Source of the DNA: Natribaculum luteum
GTDB taxonomy: Archaea; Halobacteriota; Halobacteria; Halobacteriales; Natrialbaceae
Direction of reading: 5' to 3'
DNA length: 64,000 nt
Assembly (NCBI RefSeq): GCF_023008545.1
Contig: NZ_CP095397.1
Span: forward strand, 1,364,001 to 1,428,000
The first letter of the stretch is position 1, and every line of letters starts with the position of its first letter. This document shows positions 44,742-54,236 of this stretch, in pieces. The notes beneath the pieces were generated by a model. That model was not told where the DNA came from and did no database searches. It saw only the letters and a program-made list of their open reading frames with translations. The position numbers and the translations under genes were made by a program.

Positions 44742-44767
44742 ATTAGATCGTCGAGACGGTCTTTTTT
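44742..44767 (+). terminator. T-rich terminator candidate
   Basis: A run of six T residues (44762-44767) following GATCGTCGAGACGGTC about 50 nt after the GIY-YIG stop; T-rich termini are typical for archaeal termination. Weak evidence. Confidence 0.3.
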
Positions 44768-44832
44768 CGACTGCTATCGGGACTGAGCCTCCCTATCCGT
44801 TCTTTACCGCTCGAGGTCGTAGGTGTCTCGAG

Positions 44833-45513
44833 ATGGTCGATCCAGGTCACGACGGCAGCGTAGAGTCCGACCGGCGTCGGTTCGGTCGCCGCGAGACGCT
44901 CTTGCTCGCCGGTGCAGGGCTCGCGTCGGCGACGGCGATGCCGGCGGTCGCACAGGAGGAAAACGAGACCGACGGTGGCGGGAACGAAACCGCCGGCGGC
45001 GGGAACGAAACTGCCGGCGGTAACGAGACCGCCGGTGGCAACGAAACCGAGGGCGGGGGCGGCGGTGGCGGCGGTGGCACCCAGACGGTCGAACTCGTCG
45101 ACTACGCGTACGAACCCGGCACCGAGAGTCCGCTACAGATCCAGCCGGGGACGACGGTGAACTTCGTCTGGGTGACGGACAACCACAACATCGTCGTCGA
45201 CAGCCAGCCCGATGGTGCCGGCTGGGAGGGCCACGAACCGATCGAGAACTCGCCGTTCGAGTACGAACACACCTTCGAGACCGAGGGGACCTACGAGTTC
45301 CACTGCACGCCCCACGTCAGCCTGGGGATGGAGGGGACGATCGAGGTCACCCAGGACGCCGGCGGCGGTGGCGGTGGTGGTGGTGAGGCAGGGCCAGCCA
45401 AACTCGTCCCGGACGAGGCGCTGACCCTGCTGATCGCGACGATCGTGGGCCTGGTCGCAGTGTTGAGCCTGTCGTACGTCTTCATGAAGTACGGCGGGAC
45501 GGCAGGTGAGTGA
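44833..45513 (+). CDS. Halocyanin-like blue copper protein
   Basis: A 226-residue exported copper protein. Tat signal RRRFGRRETLLLAGAG, then a Gly/Asn-rich stretch with five NET sequons (about residues 44-75), then a cupredoxin domain with ligands in TDNHNIVV, FHCTPHVSLGMEG (Cys, His, Met) and a C-terminal membrane helix (LTLLIATIVGLVAVLSLSYV). It would carry electrons outside the membrane. The next gene is on the other strand. Confidence 0.92.
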   Translation: MVDPGHDGSVESDRRRFGRRETLLLAGAGLASATAMPAVAQEENETDGGGNETAGGGNETAGGNETAGGNETEGGGGGGGGGTQTVELVDYAYEPGTESPLQIQPGTTVNFVWVTDNHNIVVDSQPDGAGWEGHEPIENSPFEYEHTFETEGTYEFHCTPHVSLGMEGTIEVTQDAGGGGGGGGEAGPAKLVPDEALTLLIATIVGLVAVLSLSYVFMKYGGTAGE

Positions 45514-45551
45514 CCCGTCGCCCTCGAGCGACCGCCCAACTCGGTCGGCGG

Positions 45552-46145
45552 TCAGTCGTCCGCAGCAGCCGTCCGCGAGGTCGTGACCTCCGGTTCGATG
45601 GCGGCGTACTCGACGAGTGATCGACCGAGCGTCTCGACGCGCTCCTCGAGGTCGGCGTCGACGAACTGGCGGCCGTCGATCGCCTCGGGGTCGTCCACGA
45701 AGGCGTCGTAGGCTTTTCGGATGCCGATCTGGTGTGGGAGAACCCAGCCGTGGACGCCACGGACCGTGATCCGGAGATGATCGAGCGTCGAGCCGTAGGT
45801 GCCGCCACCGGCGGTCGCGAGCAGGCCGACGGTGGTGTCCTCGTACTCCTCGAAACTGCAGTAGTCGTGGAAGTTCTTCAGCGCGCCCGAGTACGAGCCG
45901 TGGTAGACTGGCGTCCCGAGTGCGACGGCGTCGGCCTCGCGGACGATGCGCGTGACTTCCTCGGCGTCGCCCTGCTCGTCGACGTCGGGATCGTAGACGG
46001 GGAGGTCGTACTCGCGGAGATCGAGCAGCGTCGTCTCCGCACCGGCTTCCTCGGCGGCACGGAGGACGTACCGCAGTGCCGTCCGGGTGTAACTCTCCTC
46101 TCGGAGGCTGCCACAGACGGCGACCACGTTTGGGGCGGAACTCAT
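45552..46145 (-). CDS. NADPH-dependent FMN reductase family
   Basis: A 197-residue flavodoxin-like reductase: VVAVCGSLREESYTRTAL at the N-terminus (phosphate-binding loop), GTPVYHGSYSGALKNFHDYC and LLATAGGGTYGSTLDHLR. It uses NAD(P)H to reduce FMN or acts on quinones or azo compounds. It is divergent from the phosphohexomutase. Confidence 0.9.
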   Translation of the reverse strand: MSSAPNVVAVCGSLREESYTRTALRYVLRAAEEAGAETTLLDLREYDLPVYDPDVDEQGDAEEVTRIVREADAVALGTPVYHGSYSGALKNFHDYCSFEEYEDTTVGLLATAGGGTYGSTLDHLRITVRGVHGWVLPHQIGIRKAYDAFVDDPEAIDGRQFVDADLEERVETLGRSLVEYAAIEPEVTTSRTAAADD

Positions 46146-46247
46146 ACTCGAGCGTCGGGTTTCGCTTCGTAAATCGTTCTCGCATTCGGCGGACGCCGCG
46201 GCACGTCTGCCGTCGGCTTTTTCGGACCGCACCGCGATGGGGGGCGT

Positions 46248-47621
46248 ATGGAGACGATCAGTTTCGGGACCGACGGCTGGCGGGCGACGCTCGAGGAGTT
46301 CACCACGCCGCGGGTCCGTGCGGTTGGACAGGCGGTCGCGTCGTACCTGCGAGACGAGGAGTTCGAGCGGCCGGTCGCGATCGGCTACGACGCTCGCGAG
46401 AGTTCGCGCGGGTTCGCCGAGGAACTGGCGCGGGTGCTCGCCGCCAACGGGTTCGACGTGTTGCTGTCCGACCGAGACCGGCCGACGCCGCTCGTCGCCT
46501 ACGGGATCGTCGACCGCGACCTCGCCGGCGCGCTCGTCGTCACCGCCTCGCACAACCCGCCGGAGTACAACGGCGTGAAGTTCGTGCCGGCCGACGGCGC
46601 GCCCGCGCTGCCCGACGTGACCGAGGCGATCGCCGACCGACTCGCGGAACCCGACCCGCTCCCCGAGTCGGACCACGGCACGATCCGCGAGGTCGACTTC
46701 GCTCCCTCCCACGCCGAGGCCGTCCTCGAGCTCGTCGACGCCGACCTCGAGGGACTGTCGGTCGCCTACGACGCTATGCACGGCAGCGGCCGCGAGACGA
46801 CCGACGCCGTCCTCGAGCGCGCCGGCGCCTCCCTCTCTCGGCTGCGCTGTGCGCGTGATCCCGAGTTCGGCGGCTCGCCGCCCGAACCCGCGCCGGAGCA
46901 CCTCGAGGAACTGATCGACCGCGTCCGGTCGGGCGAGGCCGACCTCGGGATCGCAAACGACGGCGACGCCGATCGACTCGCCGTCGTCACGCCCGAGCGG
47001 GGCTACCTCGACGAGAACCTCTTTTTCGCCGCGCTGTACGACTACCTGCTCGAGGACGACGCGGGGCCTGCGGTCCGGACCGTCTCGACGACGTACCTGA
47101 TCGACCGGATTGCCGAGGCCCACGGCGAGCGCGTCGAGGCGGTGCCCGTCGGCTTCAAGTGGGTCGCCGAGGCGATGGCCGAGACCGACGCGCTCGTCGG
47201 CGGCGAGGAGTCCGGCGGCTTCACGATCCGCGGTCACGTCCGCGAGAAAGACGGCGTGTTGATGGCGCTCGTCGCTGCGGCGATGCACGCCGCGGAACCG
47301 ATCGACGAGCGCGTCGACCGGCTGCTCGACGAACACGGCACCGTCGTCCAGGACAAGACGAGCGTCGCCTGTCCCGACGCGGAGAAAGAGCGGGTGCTGG
47401 CCGACCTCGAGGGTGCGATCCCGGACGCCGTCGCCGGGACGACGGTCGAGAACGTCAACACCGCCGACGGCTTCAAACTCCTGCTCGCAGACGGCTCCTG
47501 GCTGCTCGTCCGTCCCAGCGGGACCGAACCGGTCCTCCGGATCTACGCCGAGGCCGAAGACGACGCCCGCGTCGGCGACCTCCTCGAGGCCGGCGAGGAC
47601 CTGCTCGAGGAGGTTCTGTAA
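46248..47621 (+). CDS. Phosphoglucomutase/phosphomannomutase
   Basis: A 457-residue alpha-D-phosphohexomutase. The phosphoserine loop is TASHNPPEYNGVKF, metal loop ANDGDADRLAV, sugar loop GGEESGGF and phosphate loop RPSGTEPVLRIY, in standard domain order. It interconverts 1- and 6-phosphates of glucose or mannose, or is a phosphoglucosamine mutase; the sugar cannot be told by eye. Confidence 0.92.
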   Translation: METISFGTDGWRATLEEFTTPRVRAVGQAVASYLRDEEFERPVAIGYDARESSRGFAEELARVLAANGFDVLLSDRDRPTPLVAYGIVDRDLAGALVVTASHNPPEYNGVKFVPADGAPALPDVTEAIADRLAEPDPLPESDHGTIREVDFAPSHAEAVLELVDADLEGLSVAYDAMHGSGRETTDAVLERAGASLSRLRCARDPEFGGSPPEPAPEHLEELIDRVRSGEADLGIANDGDADRLAVVTPERGYLDENLFFAALYDYLLEDDAGPAVRTVSTTYLIDRIAEAHGERVEAVPVGFKWVAEAMAETDALVGGEESGGFTIRGHVREKDGVLMALVAAAMHAAEPIDERVDRLLDEHGTVVQDKTSVACPDAEKERVLADLEGAIPDAVAGTTVENVNTADGFKLLLADGSWLLVRPSGTEPVLRIYAEAEDDARVGDLLEAGEDLLEEVL

Positions 47622-47679
47622 CCCTGGGTTTGCCATCGCCGGGCCGACGTTTACCGGGCTCGCACCCCTCGACGTTCGT

Positions 47680-47976
47680 ATGAGCGGACGCGAGCGGCAC
47701 AACGACGACGCGGCGTACATGGAACTGACGCCGGATACCTGGCACCAGAACGACGAGGGGAACTACTACATCGACTGCCCCGAGTGCGGGTCGGCCGCGA
47801 CCCTGATGAACGTGGTCAAACACGGCCGGTGTAACGGCTACCTCGACCAGCGCGAGAGCGAGACGGAACTCGACGAGCAGGCGATGGACTGTACGGCGAA
47901 ACTCTGGTTCGAACTCGGCTACGTCTCCGATCCCGAGGAAGTGGCGACCGACGAGGCCGTCGGCGACGGGAACTGA
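47680..47976 (+). CDS. Small zinc-ribbon protein
   Basis: A 98-residue acidic protein with CPECGS (residues 34-37) and two more Cys (GRCNGYL and MDCTAKL) that could complete a zinc site. Found in many haloarchaea; no function known. The ATG at 47680 gives MSGRERHNDDAAYME. Confidence 0.72.
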   Translation: MSGRERHNDDAAYMELTPDTWHQNDEGNYYIDCPECGSAATLMNVVKHGRCNGYLDQRESETELDEQAMDCTAKLWFELGYVSDPEEVATDEAVGDGN

Positions 47977-48028
47977 CATCCTCGGACGACAGTCAGTGAA
48001 CGATGTACTGACCATTGTCCAGTAGTAT
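47976..48028. repeat. Dispersed inverted-repeat element, copy D (short)
   Basis: Left arm TCGGACGACAGTCAGTGAA, right arm ATTGTCCAGTAGTAT ending at 48028, overlapping the stop of the convergent GNAT gene. It is the shortest copy and the left arm is diverged (CATCCTCGGACGAC). Confidence 0.65.
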
Positions 48029-48429
48029 CAGTCGGTACCCCGTCCGGCCGGAGGGGCGCTCTTGTACCCCTGATACCGTCTCCCGTCGATCGCCTCGAGC
48101 GAGAAGTCGAGCGACTCGTAGAACGGCCGGACGCCCTCGTCGAACCGCGCGGTCAGCCGTCCCTCGCGCTCGAGTGCCCGGTCGACGAGGGCGGTTCCGA
48201 CGCCGCGATCGCGGCGTCGTCGACGGACGGCGATCGCCGAGACGTACGCGCCGTGCTCGCGCGGTTCGAGGACGAGCGTTCCGAGCAGCCGATCGTCGCC
48301 GTCTGTGACGGCCACCAGCACGTCGCCGGCCGCGATCCGGCCCTCGACGTCTCCCGTCTCGAGCATCGCGGCGTCGAGGATACGCCGGACGTCGAGTGCC
48401 TCCTCCGCTCGCGCTTCGCGGACGATCAT
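48028..48429 (-). CDS. GNAT family N-acetyltransferase
   Basis: A 133-residue acetyltransferase with IVREARAEEALDVRRILD, the acetyl-CoA loop RRRRRDRGVGTALVDRALE and a C-terminal FDEGVRPFYESLDF. Substrate unknown. Its stop codon touches repeat copy D. Confidence 0.85.
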   Translation of the reverse strand: MIVREARAEEALDVRRILDAAMLETGDVEGRIAAGDVLVAVTDGDDRLLGTLVLEPREHGAYVSAIAVRRRRRDRGVGTALVDRALEREGRLTARFDEGVRPFYESLDFSLEAIDGRRYQGYKSAPPAGRGTD

Positions 48430-48537
48430 CGCTCGCCGGTACGACTCGAGTGCTCAAAACGCTCGTCCTTCGTTCCTTTACTACGATTTTAGAATCGTTT
48501 TACTATAACTTTCGAAGCAATTGTACGGCAGACCGTC

Positions 48538-49095
48538 TCACTCCTTCCAGAGCCGCCAGAGAGCCCGGTAGAGCGTCCACAGGTCACACTCGAGGCGGTC
48601 GGCCACCGACCGACAGCGCTCGAGGTACCGCTCGTAGTCCGCGATCGACGGCGAGTCGGGGTACGGTTCGTCCAGTTCGCCCGCCTCCCGGAGGACCGTC
48701 CACTCCCGTTCCCCGAGGACCACGTACTCGTCCGGATCGATGAAGAACAGAAACGCGGCGGCCACCGGGACGTCGACGCCCTCGAGGGCGGTCAGCCGGT
48801 CGACCTGCTCGTCGAGGTCGGGTGTCGACGCGACGGTCACGATCGTCTCCCGGACCGTCTCGAAGTCGTTTCGGCCGAACTGTTCCTCGAGTTCGCGACG
48901 CTCGGCGTTCGGAAACTCGCCGAGGAACCGCCGGTAGTACCACCTGACGACCCACTCGGCGTCCCGCCAGCCGAACTCGCCGTCCGCAAACGCCTTCGGG
49001 AGCAGATCGATCTGCTCCTGTTCGACGGTGTACAGGGGCTCTTCCTGCTGGTACTCCTCGGCTCTCGCTTGCACGACCGAGTGAGTCAGCTCCAT
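48538..49095 (-). CDS. Conserved haloarchaeal protein of unknown function
   Basis: A 185-residue acidic, Trp/Tyr/Phe-rich helical protein: GEFGWRDAEWVVRWYYRRFLGE, AAFLFFIDPDEYVVLGEREW and LWTLYRALWRLWKE. No catalytic motif is recognised. The start at 49095 (MELTHSVVQARAEEYQQEEP) is preferred over the arginine-rich extension. It is divergent from the formate-dehydrogenase-like gene. Confidence 0.7.
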   Translation of the reverse strand: MELTHSVVQARAEEYQQEEPLYTVEQEQIDLLPKAFADGEFGWRDAEWVVRWYYRRFLGEFPNAERRELEEQFGRNDFETVRETIVTVASTPDLDEQVDRLTALEGVDVPVAAAFLFFIDPDEYVVLGEREWTVLREAGELDEPYPDSPSIADYERYLERCRSVADRLECDLWTLYRALWRLWKE

Positions 49096-49240
49096 CGTGT
49101 CGATTCCTTCGACGGCCACGCTGGTCAACGTTTCCGTCGGCTTCGCCGTTCGCGTCCGCCTCGCCCGTCGGGGACATCTTATTGTGGCGTGAGCACATCT
49201 AGCAGTACGAGATGGGGTTCCCATCGAGAGGGTGTACACA

Positions 49241-51376
49241 ATGTCCAGTGACAAACGCGATCCGGTCAAGACGATCTGTCCCTACTGTGGCGTCGGCTGT
49301 GGTATCCAGGTCCAGCCGGGCGAGGAGCCCGGGGAGATGCGCTTTATGCCCTGGGGTGACGCACCGGTCAACGAGGGGCGGGTCTGTATCAAAGGCGGCG
49401 CGGCGACGGAGGTCGTCGATCACGAGGATCGACTCACGGAGCCGCTGATCAAAGAAGACGGCGAGTTCCGCGAGGCCACCTGGGAGGAGGCCTACGAGCG
49501 CGTCGTCTCCGAACTCGAGCGAATCCGCGATGAGTACGGCCCGGACGCGCTGGGCTTTTACGGCTCCTCGAAGGTGATGAACGAGGAGAACTACCTCCTC
49601 CAAAAACTCGCGCGCCGGTACGGCACGAACAACGTCGACAACTGCACCCGGATGTGCCACGCCTCGACGGTCTGGGCGCTTCGCACGAGTCTGGGGGCGG
49701 GTGCGATGACAAACAGCATGCGCGACCTCCGCGAGGAGGCCGACGTGTTCTGGATCCAGGGGGCGAACCCGGGCGAGCAACACCCGATCGCCAACAGCCA
49801 GTACTTCCGGCAGGCGGTGCTCGACGGCGCGACCGTCATCCAGGTCGACCCGCACGCGAACAAGACGACGCGGTCGTTTCAGATCGACGACACCGATCGC
49901 CACCAGCACCTCCAGTTGAACCCGGGGACCGACATCCCGCTCCTGAACATCGTCCTCAAGACGATCCTCGAGCACCACGAGGCTCATCCCGAGGACGGCT
50001 GGATCGACGAGGCGTTCGTCGAGGAACGTACGGAGGGCTTCGACCACCTGAAAGAGACCCTCGAGGAGTTCGACAAGGAGGCCGCGGCGGCGGAGTGTGG
50101 CCTCGAACTCGAGGAGATCGAACTCGCCGCCGAGAAGTACGCCGCGGCCGACAACGCCGCCATCTTCACGGGGATGGGGATGAGTCAGCACGCCTGCGGT
50201 GTCGACAACGTCCAGAACGAGATCAACCTGGCGCTGATCACGGGCAACGTCGGTCGCCCTGGAACGGGCGTCAACCCGCTGCGCGGCCAGAACAACGTCC
50301 AGGGGACCTGTGACGTCGGCGCGATGCCGAACGTCTTGCCTGGCTACCAGCTGGTCGACGACGACGAGGCCCGCGAGAGCGTCGAGGAGGTGTGGGGCTT
50401 CGAGGTGCCGCCCGAACCGGGGCTGACGAACGTCGAACTCTCACACGAGTTCGGCGAGACCGTCCACGGACTCTACGTGATGGGCGAAAACCCCGTGATG
50501 AGCGAACCCGACGCCAACCGCGTCGCCGAACGGATCGCGGACCTCGAGTTCGTCGTCGCCCAGGACATCTTCCTGACCGAGACCGCCGAGTACGCCGACG
50601 TGATCTTGCCCGCGACGACCTGGGCCGAACGCGGCGGCACCGTCACCAACACGGACCGACGCGTCCAGCGGATGCGCGGCGTCGAGAAAGTCCACGAGAA
50701 CACCAAACACGACCTCGAGATCGTCTCCGAGATCGGCATGCGGCTGTTCGGCCCGGACGAGTTCGACTTCGACGATCCCGAGGAGGTCTTCGAGGAACTG
50801 CGGCAGGTCTGTCCGATCTACCACGGGATGACCTACGACTTACTCGGCGAGGAGGGGCTCCACTGGCCCTGCTACGAACCCGGCGACGAGGGCGACCCGT
50901 TCCTCTACGAAGAGGAGTTCGACACCGAGAGCGGTCTCGGCCACATCGAGGGCGTCCGGCACACGCCGCCCGCGGAGACGCCCGACGAGGAGTACCCGCT
51001 GATCCTCACGACCGCCCGACTCGAGGAACACTACAACACGGGCACGATGAGCAGGCGCTCGCCGACGCTCAACCGCCAGACGCCGGAGAACTTCGTCGAC
51101 GTGCACCCGACCGACGCCGAACGGTACGGCATCGAGGACGGCGACCAGGTGCAACTCCGGTCGCGACGCGGCGAGATCACCGTCGAGGCGCACGTCACCG
51201 AGGACACCAAGGAGGGCGTCGTCTGGACGACGCCACACTTCGCGGCCGCCTCCGCCAACAAACTCACGAACGACGTGCTCGACGAGCGGGCGAAGATCCC
51301 CGAGTACAAGGCTGCGGCTGCCGAGATCGCGGTCGGACTCGACCCCGCCGACGCCGACTCGGCGGCCGACGACTGA
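49241..51376 (+). CDS. fdhA: Formate dehydrogenase alpha-like molybdopterin oxidoreductase
   Basis: A 711-residue molybdo/tungsto-bis-PGD enzyme. N-terminal [4Fe-4S] ligands are in CPYCGVGCG and the later RVCIKGG; the metal-binding Cys is expected in CTRMCHASTVWAL (Cys in place of Sec). MPT-binding regions include GANPGEQHP, GRPGTGVNPLRGQNN and ETAEYADVILPATTWAER. It matches FdhF/FdhA and assimilatory nitrate reductase-like groups; formate is the likely substrate. No electron-transfer subunit or accessory gene is beside it. ATG 49241 versus GTG 49232 is uncertain. Confidence 0.88.
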   Translation: MSSDKRDPVKTICPYCGVGCGIQVQPGEEPGEMRFMPWGDAPVNEGRVCIKGGAATEVVDHEDRLTEPLIKEDGEFREATWEEAYERVVSELERIRDEYGPDALGFYGSSKVMNEENYLLQKLARRYGTNNVDNCTRMCHASTVWALRTSLGAGAMTNSMRDLREEADVFWIQGANPGEQHPIANSQYFRQAVLDGATVIQVDPHANKTTRSFQIDDTDRHQHLQLNPGTDIPLLNIVLKTILEHHEAHPEDGWIDEAFVEERTEGFDHLKETLEEFDKEAAAAECGLELEEIELAAEKYAAADNAAIFTGMGMSQHACGVDNVQNEINLALITGNVGRPGTGVNPLRGQNNVQGTCDVGAMPNVLPGYQLVDDDEARESVEEVWGFEVPPEPGLTNVELSHEFGETVHGLYVMGENPVMSEPDANRVAERIADLEFVVAQDIFLTETAEYADVILPATTWAERGGTVTNTDRRVQRMRGVEKVHENTKHDLEIVSEIGMRLFGPDEFDFDDPEEVFEELRQVCPIYHGMTYDLLGEEGLHWPCYEPGDEGDPFLYEEEFDTESGLGHIEGVRHTPPAETPDEEYPLILTTARLEEHYNTGTMSRRSPTLNRQTPENFVDVHPTDAERYGIEDGDQVQLRSRRGEITVEAHVTEDTKEGVVWTTPHFAAASANKLTNDVLDERAKIPEYKAAAAEIAVGLDPADADSAADD

Positions 51377-51408
51377 GTCGTCTGCCCGACGTCCTCTCGT
51401 AGCCACCC

Positions 51409-52173
51409 GTGACGCCGTTTCGATACAACTTCGGAATCTATCACTGGCGACGACGGTTCGCGTCGATCGGGGCTGCCGTCGTCGCGATTGCCCTCGCTGC
51501 TGCGTACCGGCGACGGACGGATCGGCGCTGGCGTCGCCTCGCCGCGACGGTCGCGAGCGTCGGGGCCGCGGTGTACGCGACTCGAGTGGTGACTCGGCTG
51601 CTGTCGCCGCCGCCGTGGGCGATCGAGCGGAAGAAGTACGACGCGCTCGCGGCGCTGCTCCCGCTCGAGCGCGCACAGCGGGTCCTCGACGTCGGCTGTG
51701 GCACCGGTCGGTCGCTCGTCGGTCTCGCACCGCACGTCCCGCCCGGCCGGGAGGTGTTCGGTCTCGACGTCTTCGACGATCGCGTCATCCTCGGCAACGG
51801 CGCGGTGCTCGCACGGCGCAACGCCGAGCGGGCCGGACTGGCGGTGACGCCGGTCGCCGGCGACGCGGCGAGACTCCCGTTTGCAGACGACTCGATCGAC
51901 GTCGTCACCGCCAGTCGCGTCCTGCACGACCTCGATTCGACGGCCGCCGATCGAACGCTGGCCGAGATGCACCGCGTCTGCGCGCCAGACGGCTCGATCG
52001 GCGTCCTCGAGCTCCCGCTCGTCCCCGAGGACGTCTCGAGTGACCCCGAGACGTACTGGCTGGACCGCGTGTCGACGGCCGGCTTCCGGATCGATACCGT
52101 CGAGCGAATCGACCGCGACCGATCCGACGAGCCGTACCTCGTGATCGTCGGAACACCGGTCGCCGAGTCGTGA
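51409..52173 (+). CDS. Membrane-anchored SAM methyltransferase
   Basis: A 254-residue protein with one or two N-terminal hydrophobic segments (IGAAVVAIALAAAY, AATVASVGAAVYATRVV) and then a class I methyltransferase: VLDVGCGTGRSLVGLA, GLDVFDDRVIL, FADDSIDVVTASRVLHDLD. A GTG start at 51409 is used. Lipid or quinone methylation is plausible from the anchor, not shown. Confidence 0.82.
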   Translation: MTPFRYNFGIYHWRRRFASIGAAVVAIALAAAYRRRTDRRWRRLAATVASVGAAVYATRVVTRLLSPPPWAIERKKYDALAALLPLERAQRVLDVGCGTGRSLVGLAPHVPPGREVFGLDVFDDRVILGNGAVLARRNAERAGLAVTPVAGDAARLPFADDSIDVVTASRVLHDLDSTAADRTLAEMHRVCAPDGSIGVLELPLVPEDVSSDPETYWLDRVSTAGFRIDTVERIDRDRSDEPYLVIVGTPVAES

Positions 52174-52237
52174 CCGGAACCGTCGTCGGTAGCGACGCGG
52201 CGAGTGGCTGATCTCGAGGAGTCGCACGCGTCCGGTT

Positions 52238-53323
52238 CTACAGCGCGTAGTTTGCGATCCAGTAGGCGGCGTAGAGGCCGAGCAGCGCGACGCCGCCCAG
52301 GCGGGTCACGCGACCGCGTGCCAGCATGACCGCCACGACGAGCAGACACGCGGCGAAGATCGGCCAGTGGACCGCCATCACGGCTCCGTCGGTGCTCACC
52401 GGATGGAGTACCGCGACGATGCCGACGTTCGCCGTCACGTAGAACGCCGTACTGCCCACGACGTTCCCCACTGCGAGGTGAGGTCGTCCCTTCCGGACCG
52501 GTTCGACGGTGAGCGCCAGTTCCTCGATCGAGGCGACGAAACTCAACACCGTCGCGCCGAACGCGAGTTCCGAGATGCCAAGCGCGACGAAGATCCCTTC
52601 GGCGCTGAGGACGGTGAGCAGCGAGCCGACCGTCAACCCGACGGTCGCGAGCACGGCCACGCCGAGGGTGAACGGCCCGCTGCGGTGTGCGAGTTCGGGG
52701 ACGAACTCGTCTCCGTCCAGGTCCAGGTCGACGCCCCATCCCCACCCATTCCCCTCTGGCGCGTCGTCTCGGTCGGCGATCGGCCCCCCGTTCGTCGTTC
52801 TTTCCGCCGCCGCCTCCTCGAGGTCGACGACCTCTTCGACCTCCTCTGCGAGCAGGTACGTCGTCTCCGAGCGGCGCTCGTGCCAGTAGACGTACGCCAG
52901 CAGCGGGACGAACAGCCCGCCGAGAACCACACCCTCCACCAGGCCGATCGTCCCGCCGATAGAGGCCGCGAACGCCGGCAGCGGGACGAACACGAGCACG
53001 AGCAGGTAGGCTCGAGGGACGTCCATTTGGAACGGGACGAGAACGCCCGCGACGCCGACGGCGACGGCGAGCACGAACAGCGCCTCGCCGAACACCGTTC
53101 CGAGCGCCAGTTCCGGCAGTTCGACGACGGCCGCCGTCACGCCGAGTACTCCATTCTCGAGGTCGACGCCCGCGAGGACGACCGCGAGGAAGAACCCGGA
53201 GATACCGAGCGAGACGGCACTCTGGGCGACCGCCTCGATGAAGACCTCGACGCACCAGATGACCAGCGCCACTCCGAGGAGAAACAGGGCGGCCATGGCG
53301 ACGACGGACCCCGAAACGACCAT
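52238..53323 (-). CDS. Sodium/calcium exchanger (CaCA) family protein
   Basis: A 361-residue polytopic membrane protein with two homologous halves. Alpha-repeat features are FGATVLSFVASIEELALTVE with GNVVGSTAFYVTANVG in the second half and LAVVLAGVDLENGVLGVTAA with LGTVFGEALFVLAVA in the first. An acidic central cytoplasmic loop (residues 155-205) separates them. Some expected acidic residues of the first repeat differ, so ion specificity is uncertain. Confidence 0.78.
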   Translation of the reverse strand: MVVSGSVVAMAALFLLGVALVIWCVEVFIEAVAQSAVSLGISGFFLAVVLAGVDLENGVLGVTAAVVELPELALGTVFGEALFVLAVAVGVAGVLVPFQMDVPRAYLLVLVFVPLPAFAASIGGTIGLVEGVVLGGLFVPLLAYVYWHERRSETTYLLAEEVEEVVDLEEAAAERTTNGGPIADRDDAPEGNGWGWGVDLDLDGDEFVPELAHRSGPFTLGVAVLATVGLTVGSLLTVLSAEGIFVALGISELAFGATVLSFVASIEELALTVEPVRKGRPHLAVGNVVGSTAFYVTANVGIVAVLHPVSTDGAVMAVHWPIFAACLLVVAVMLARGRVTRLGGVALLGLYAAYWIANYAL

Positions 53324-53456
53324 ACGTGTGACTAGATGACACGGACCGACTTAAGTCCGGACACGCTGCCAGCGCTCCCGGTACCGGGACGCTGCCGCCG
53401 CCCTCCCGTCCGCGTTCGAAAACGCAGGCGCGTCCGGAAAGCGGCCGCGGATCGGT

Positions 53457-54236
53457 TCACCTATCGTTCGAGAGAACCATCTCGATGATCTGTAACTCCT
53501 CGTCGTCGCTGATCTGATCGGAGCGAAAGCAGGCGTGGACGATTTTCTGTACGAGCTCCGGGTCCTCGATGCTCTCCCGGGACGGATCGCTCACGTCCTC
53601 GAGTTGGGACTCGAGGGTTCGTACGGTCTCAGTGAGTTCGGTTACGCGTTCCTGAAGCTCGTCGATGGAGTGCTGTTCTGCTGTAAATTCGGTGGATTGT
53701 TCTTGTTGCATGGATTCTCCGTTTTCGGTCTCGAATAGCGACGTGACGAACTCCTCTCGAGTTTCCCAGTCGAATCCGTCGATGGAATTTACGCGCTTGT
53801 TAATCGTCGCGCCGGTGACGTCGAACCGTTCTCCGAGATCGCGCTGTGTCGCCTCTGGAGTTTCGTAAATTGCACGCAACGTCTGGCGTTGCTTGTCGTT
53901 CAACTGGATGTCCTCGTCGATTCCTCTCTGACTGTGGTCCGCGTCCGCTGGTGATGGCTCGTCCGTCATCGGACCGGCGTCGGTTTCCTCGCCGTCGCTT
54001 TCCTCCTCATCGGGAGTCGGTGCGTCGGGCGGCACGTCGTCTGCCGCCGGATCGCCGTACTCTTCGAACACCTGCTGTACGAGATCCGGTGATGCACCAC
54101 TAACCGCTACCGCGATCTCCTCTACTGACGCGTCCGGCCGCTTCTCTGCGGCATCGAGGATCTGTTTGTGAACGATCGCTCGCGGGATCGATGATCGGTC
54201 GCGTTTTATTGTTGTCTTCTGTGACGTTTTACTCAT
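53457..54236 (-). CDS. HTH and coiled-coil protein of unknown function
   Basis: A 259-residue protein: an N-terminal helical segment, an acidic low-complexity region (about 60-105), a winged-HTH-like stretch LNDKQRQTLRAIYETPEATQ ... FDVTGATINKRVNSIDG, a coiled coil rich in Glu (QERVTELTETVRTLESQLED) and a C-terminal acidic helix. It could be a DNA-binding regulator. Its A+T content is higher than the surroundings. Start 54236 or 54245 (both ATG) is unresolved. Confidence 0.68.
   Translation of the reverse strand: MSKTSQKTTIKRDRSSIPRAIVHKQILDAAEKRPDASVEEIAVAVSGASPDLVQQVFEEYGDPAADDVPPDAPTPDEEESDGEETDAGPMTDEPSPADADHSQRGIDEDIQLNDKQRQTLRAIYETPEATQRDLGERFDVTGATINKRVNSIDGFDWETREEFVTSLFETENGESMQQEQSTEFTAEQHSIDELQERVTELTETVRTLESQLEDVSDPSRESIEDPELVQKIVHACFRSDQISDDEELQIIEMVLSNDR

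Noticed and set aside
45552-47720. Long minus-strand frame continuing beyond the FMN reductase
   Set aside because: Beyond 46145 it is antisense to the phosphohexomutase, which has all catalytic motifs; only 45552-46145 is real.
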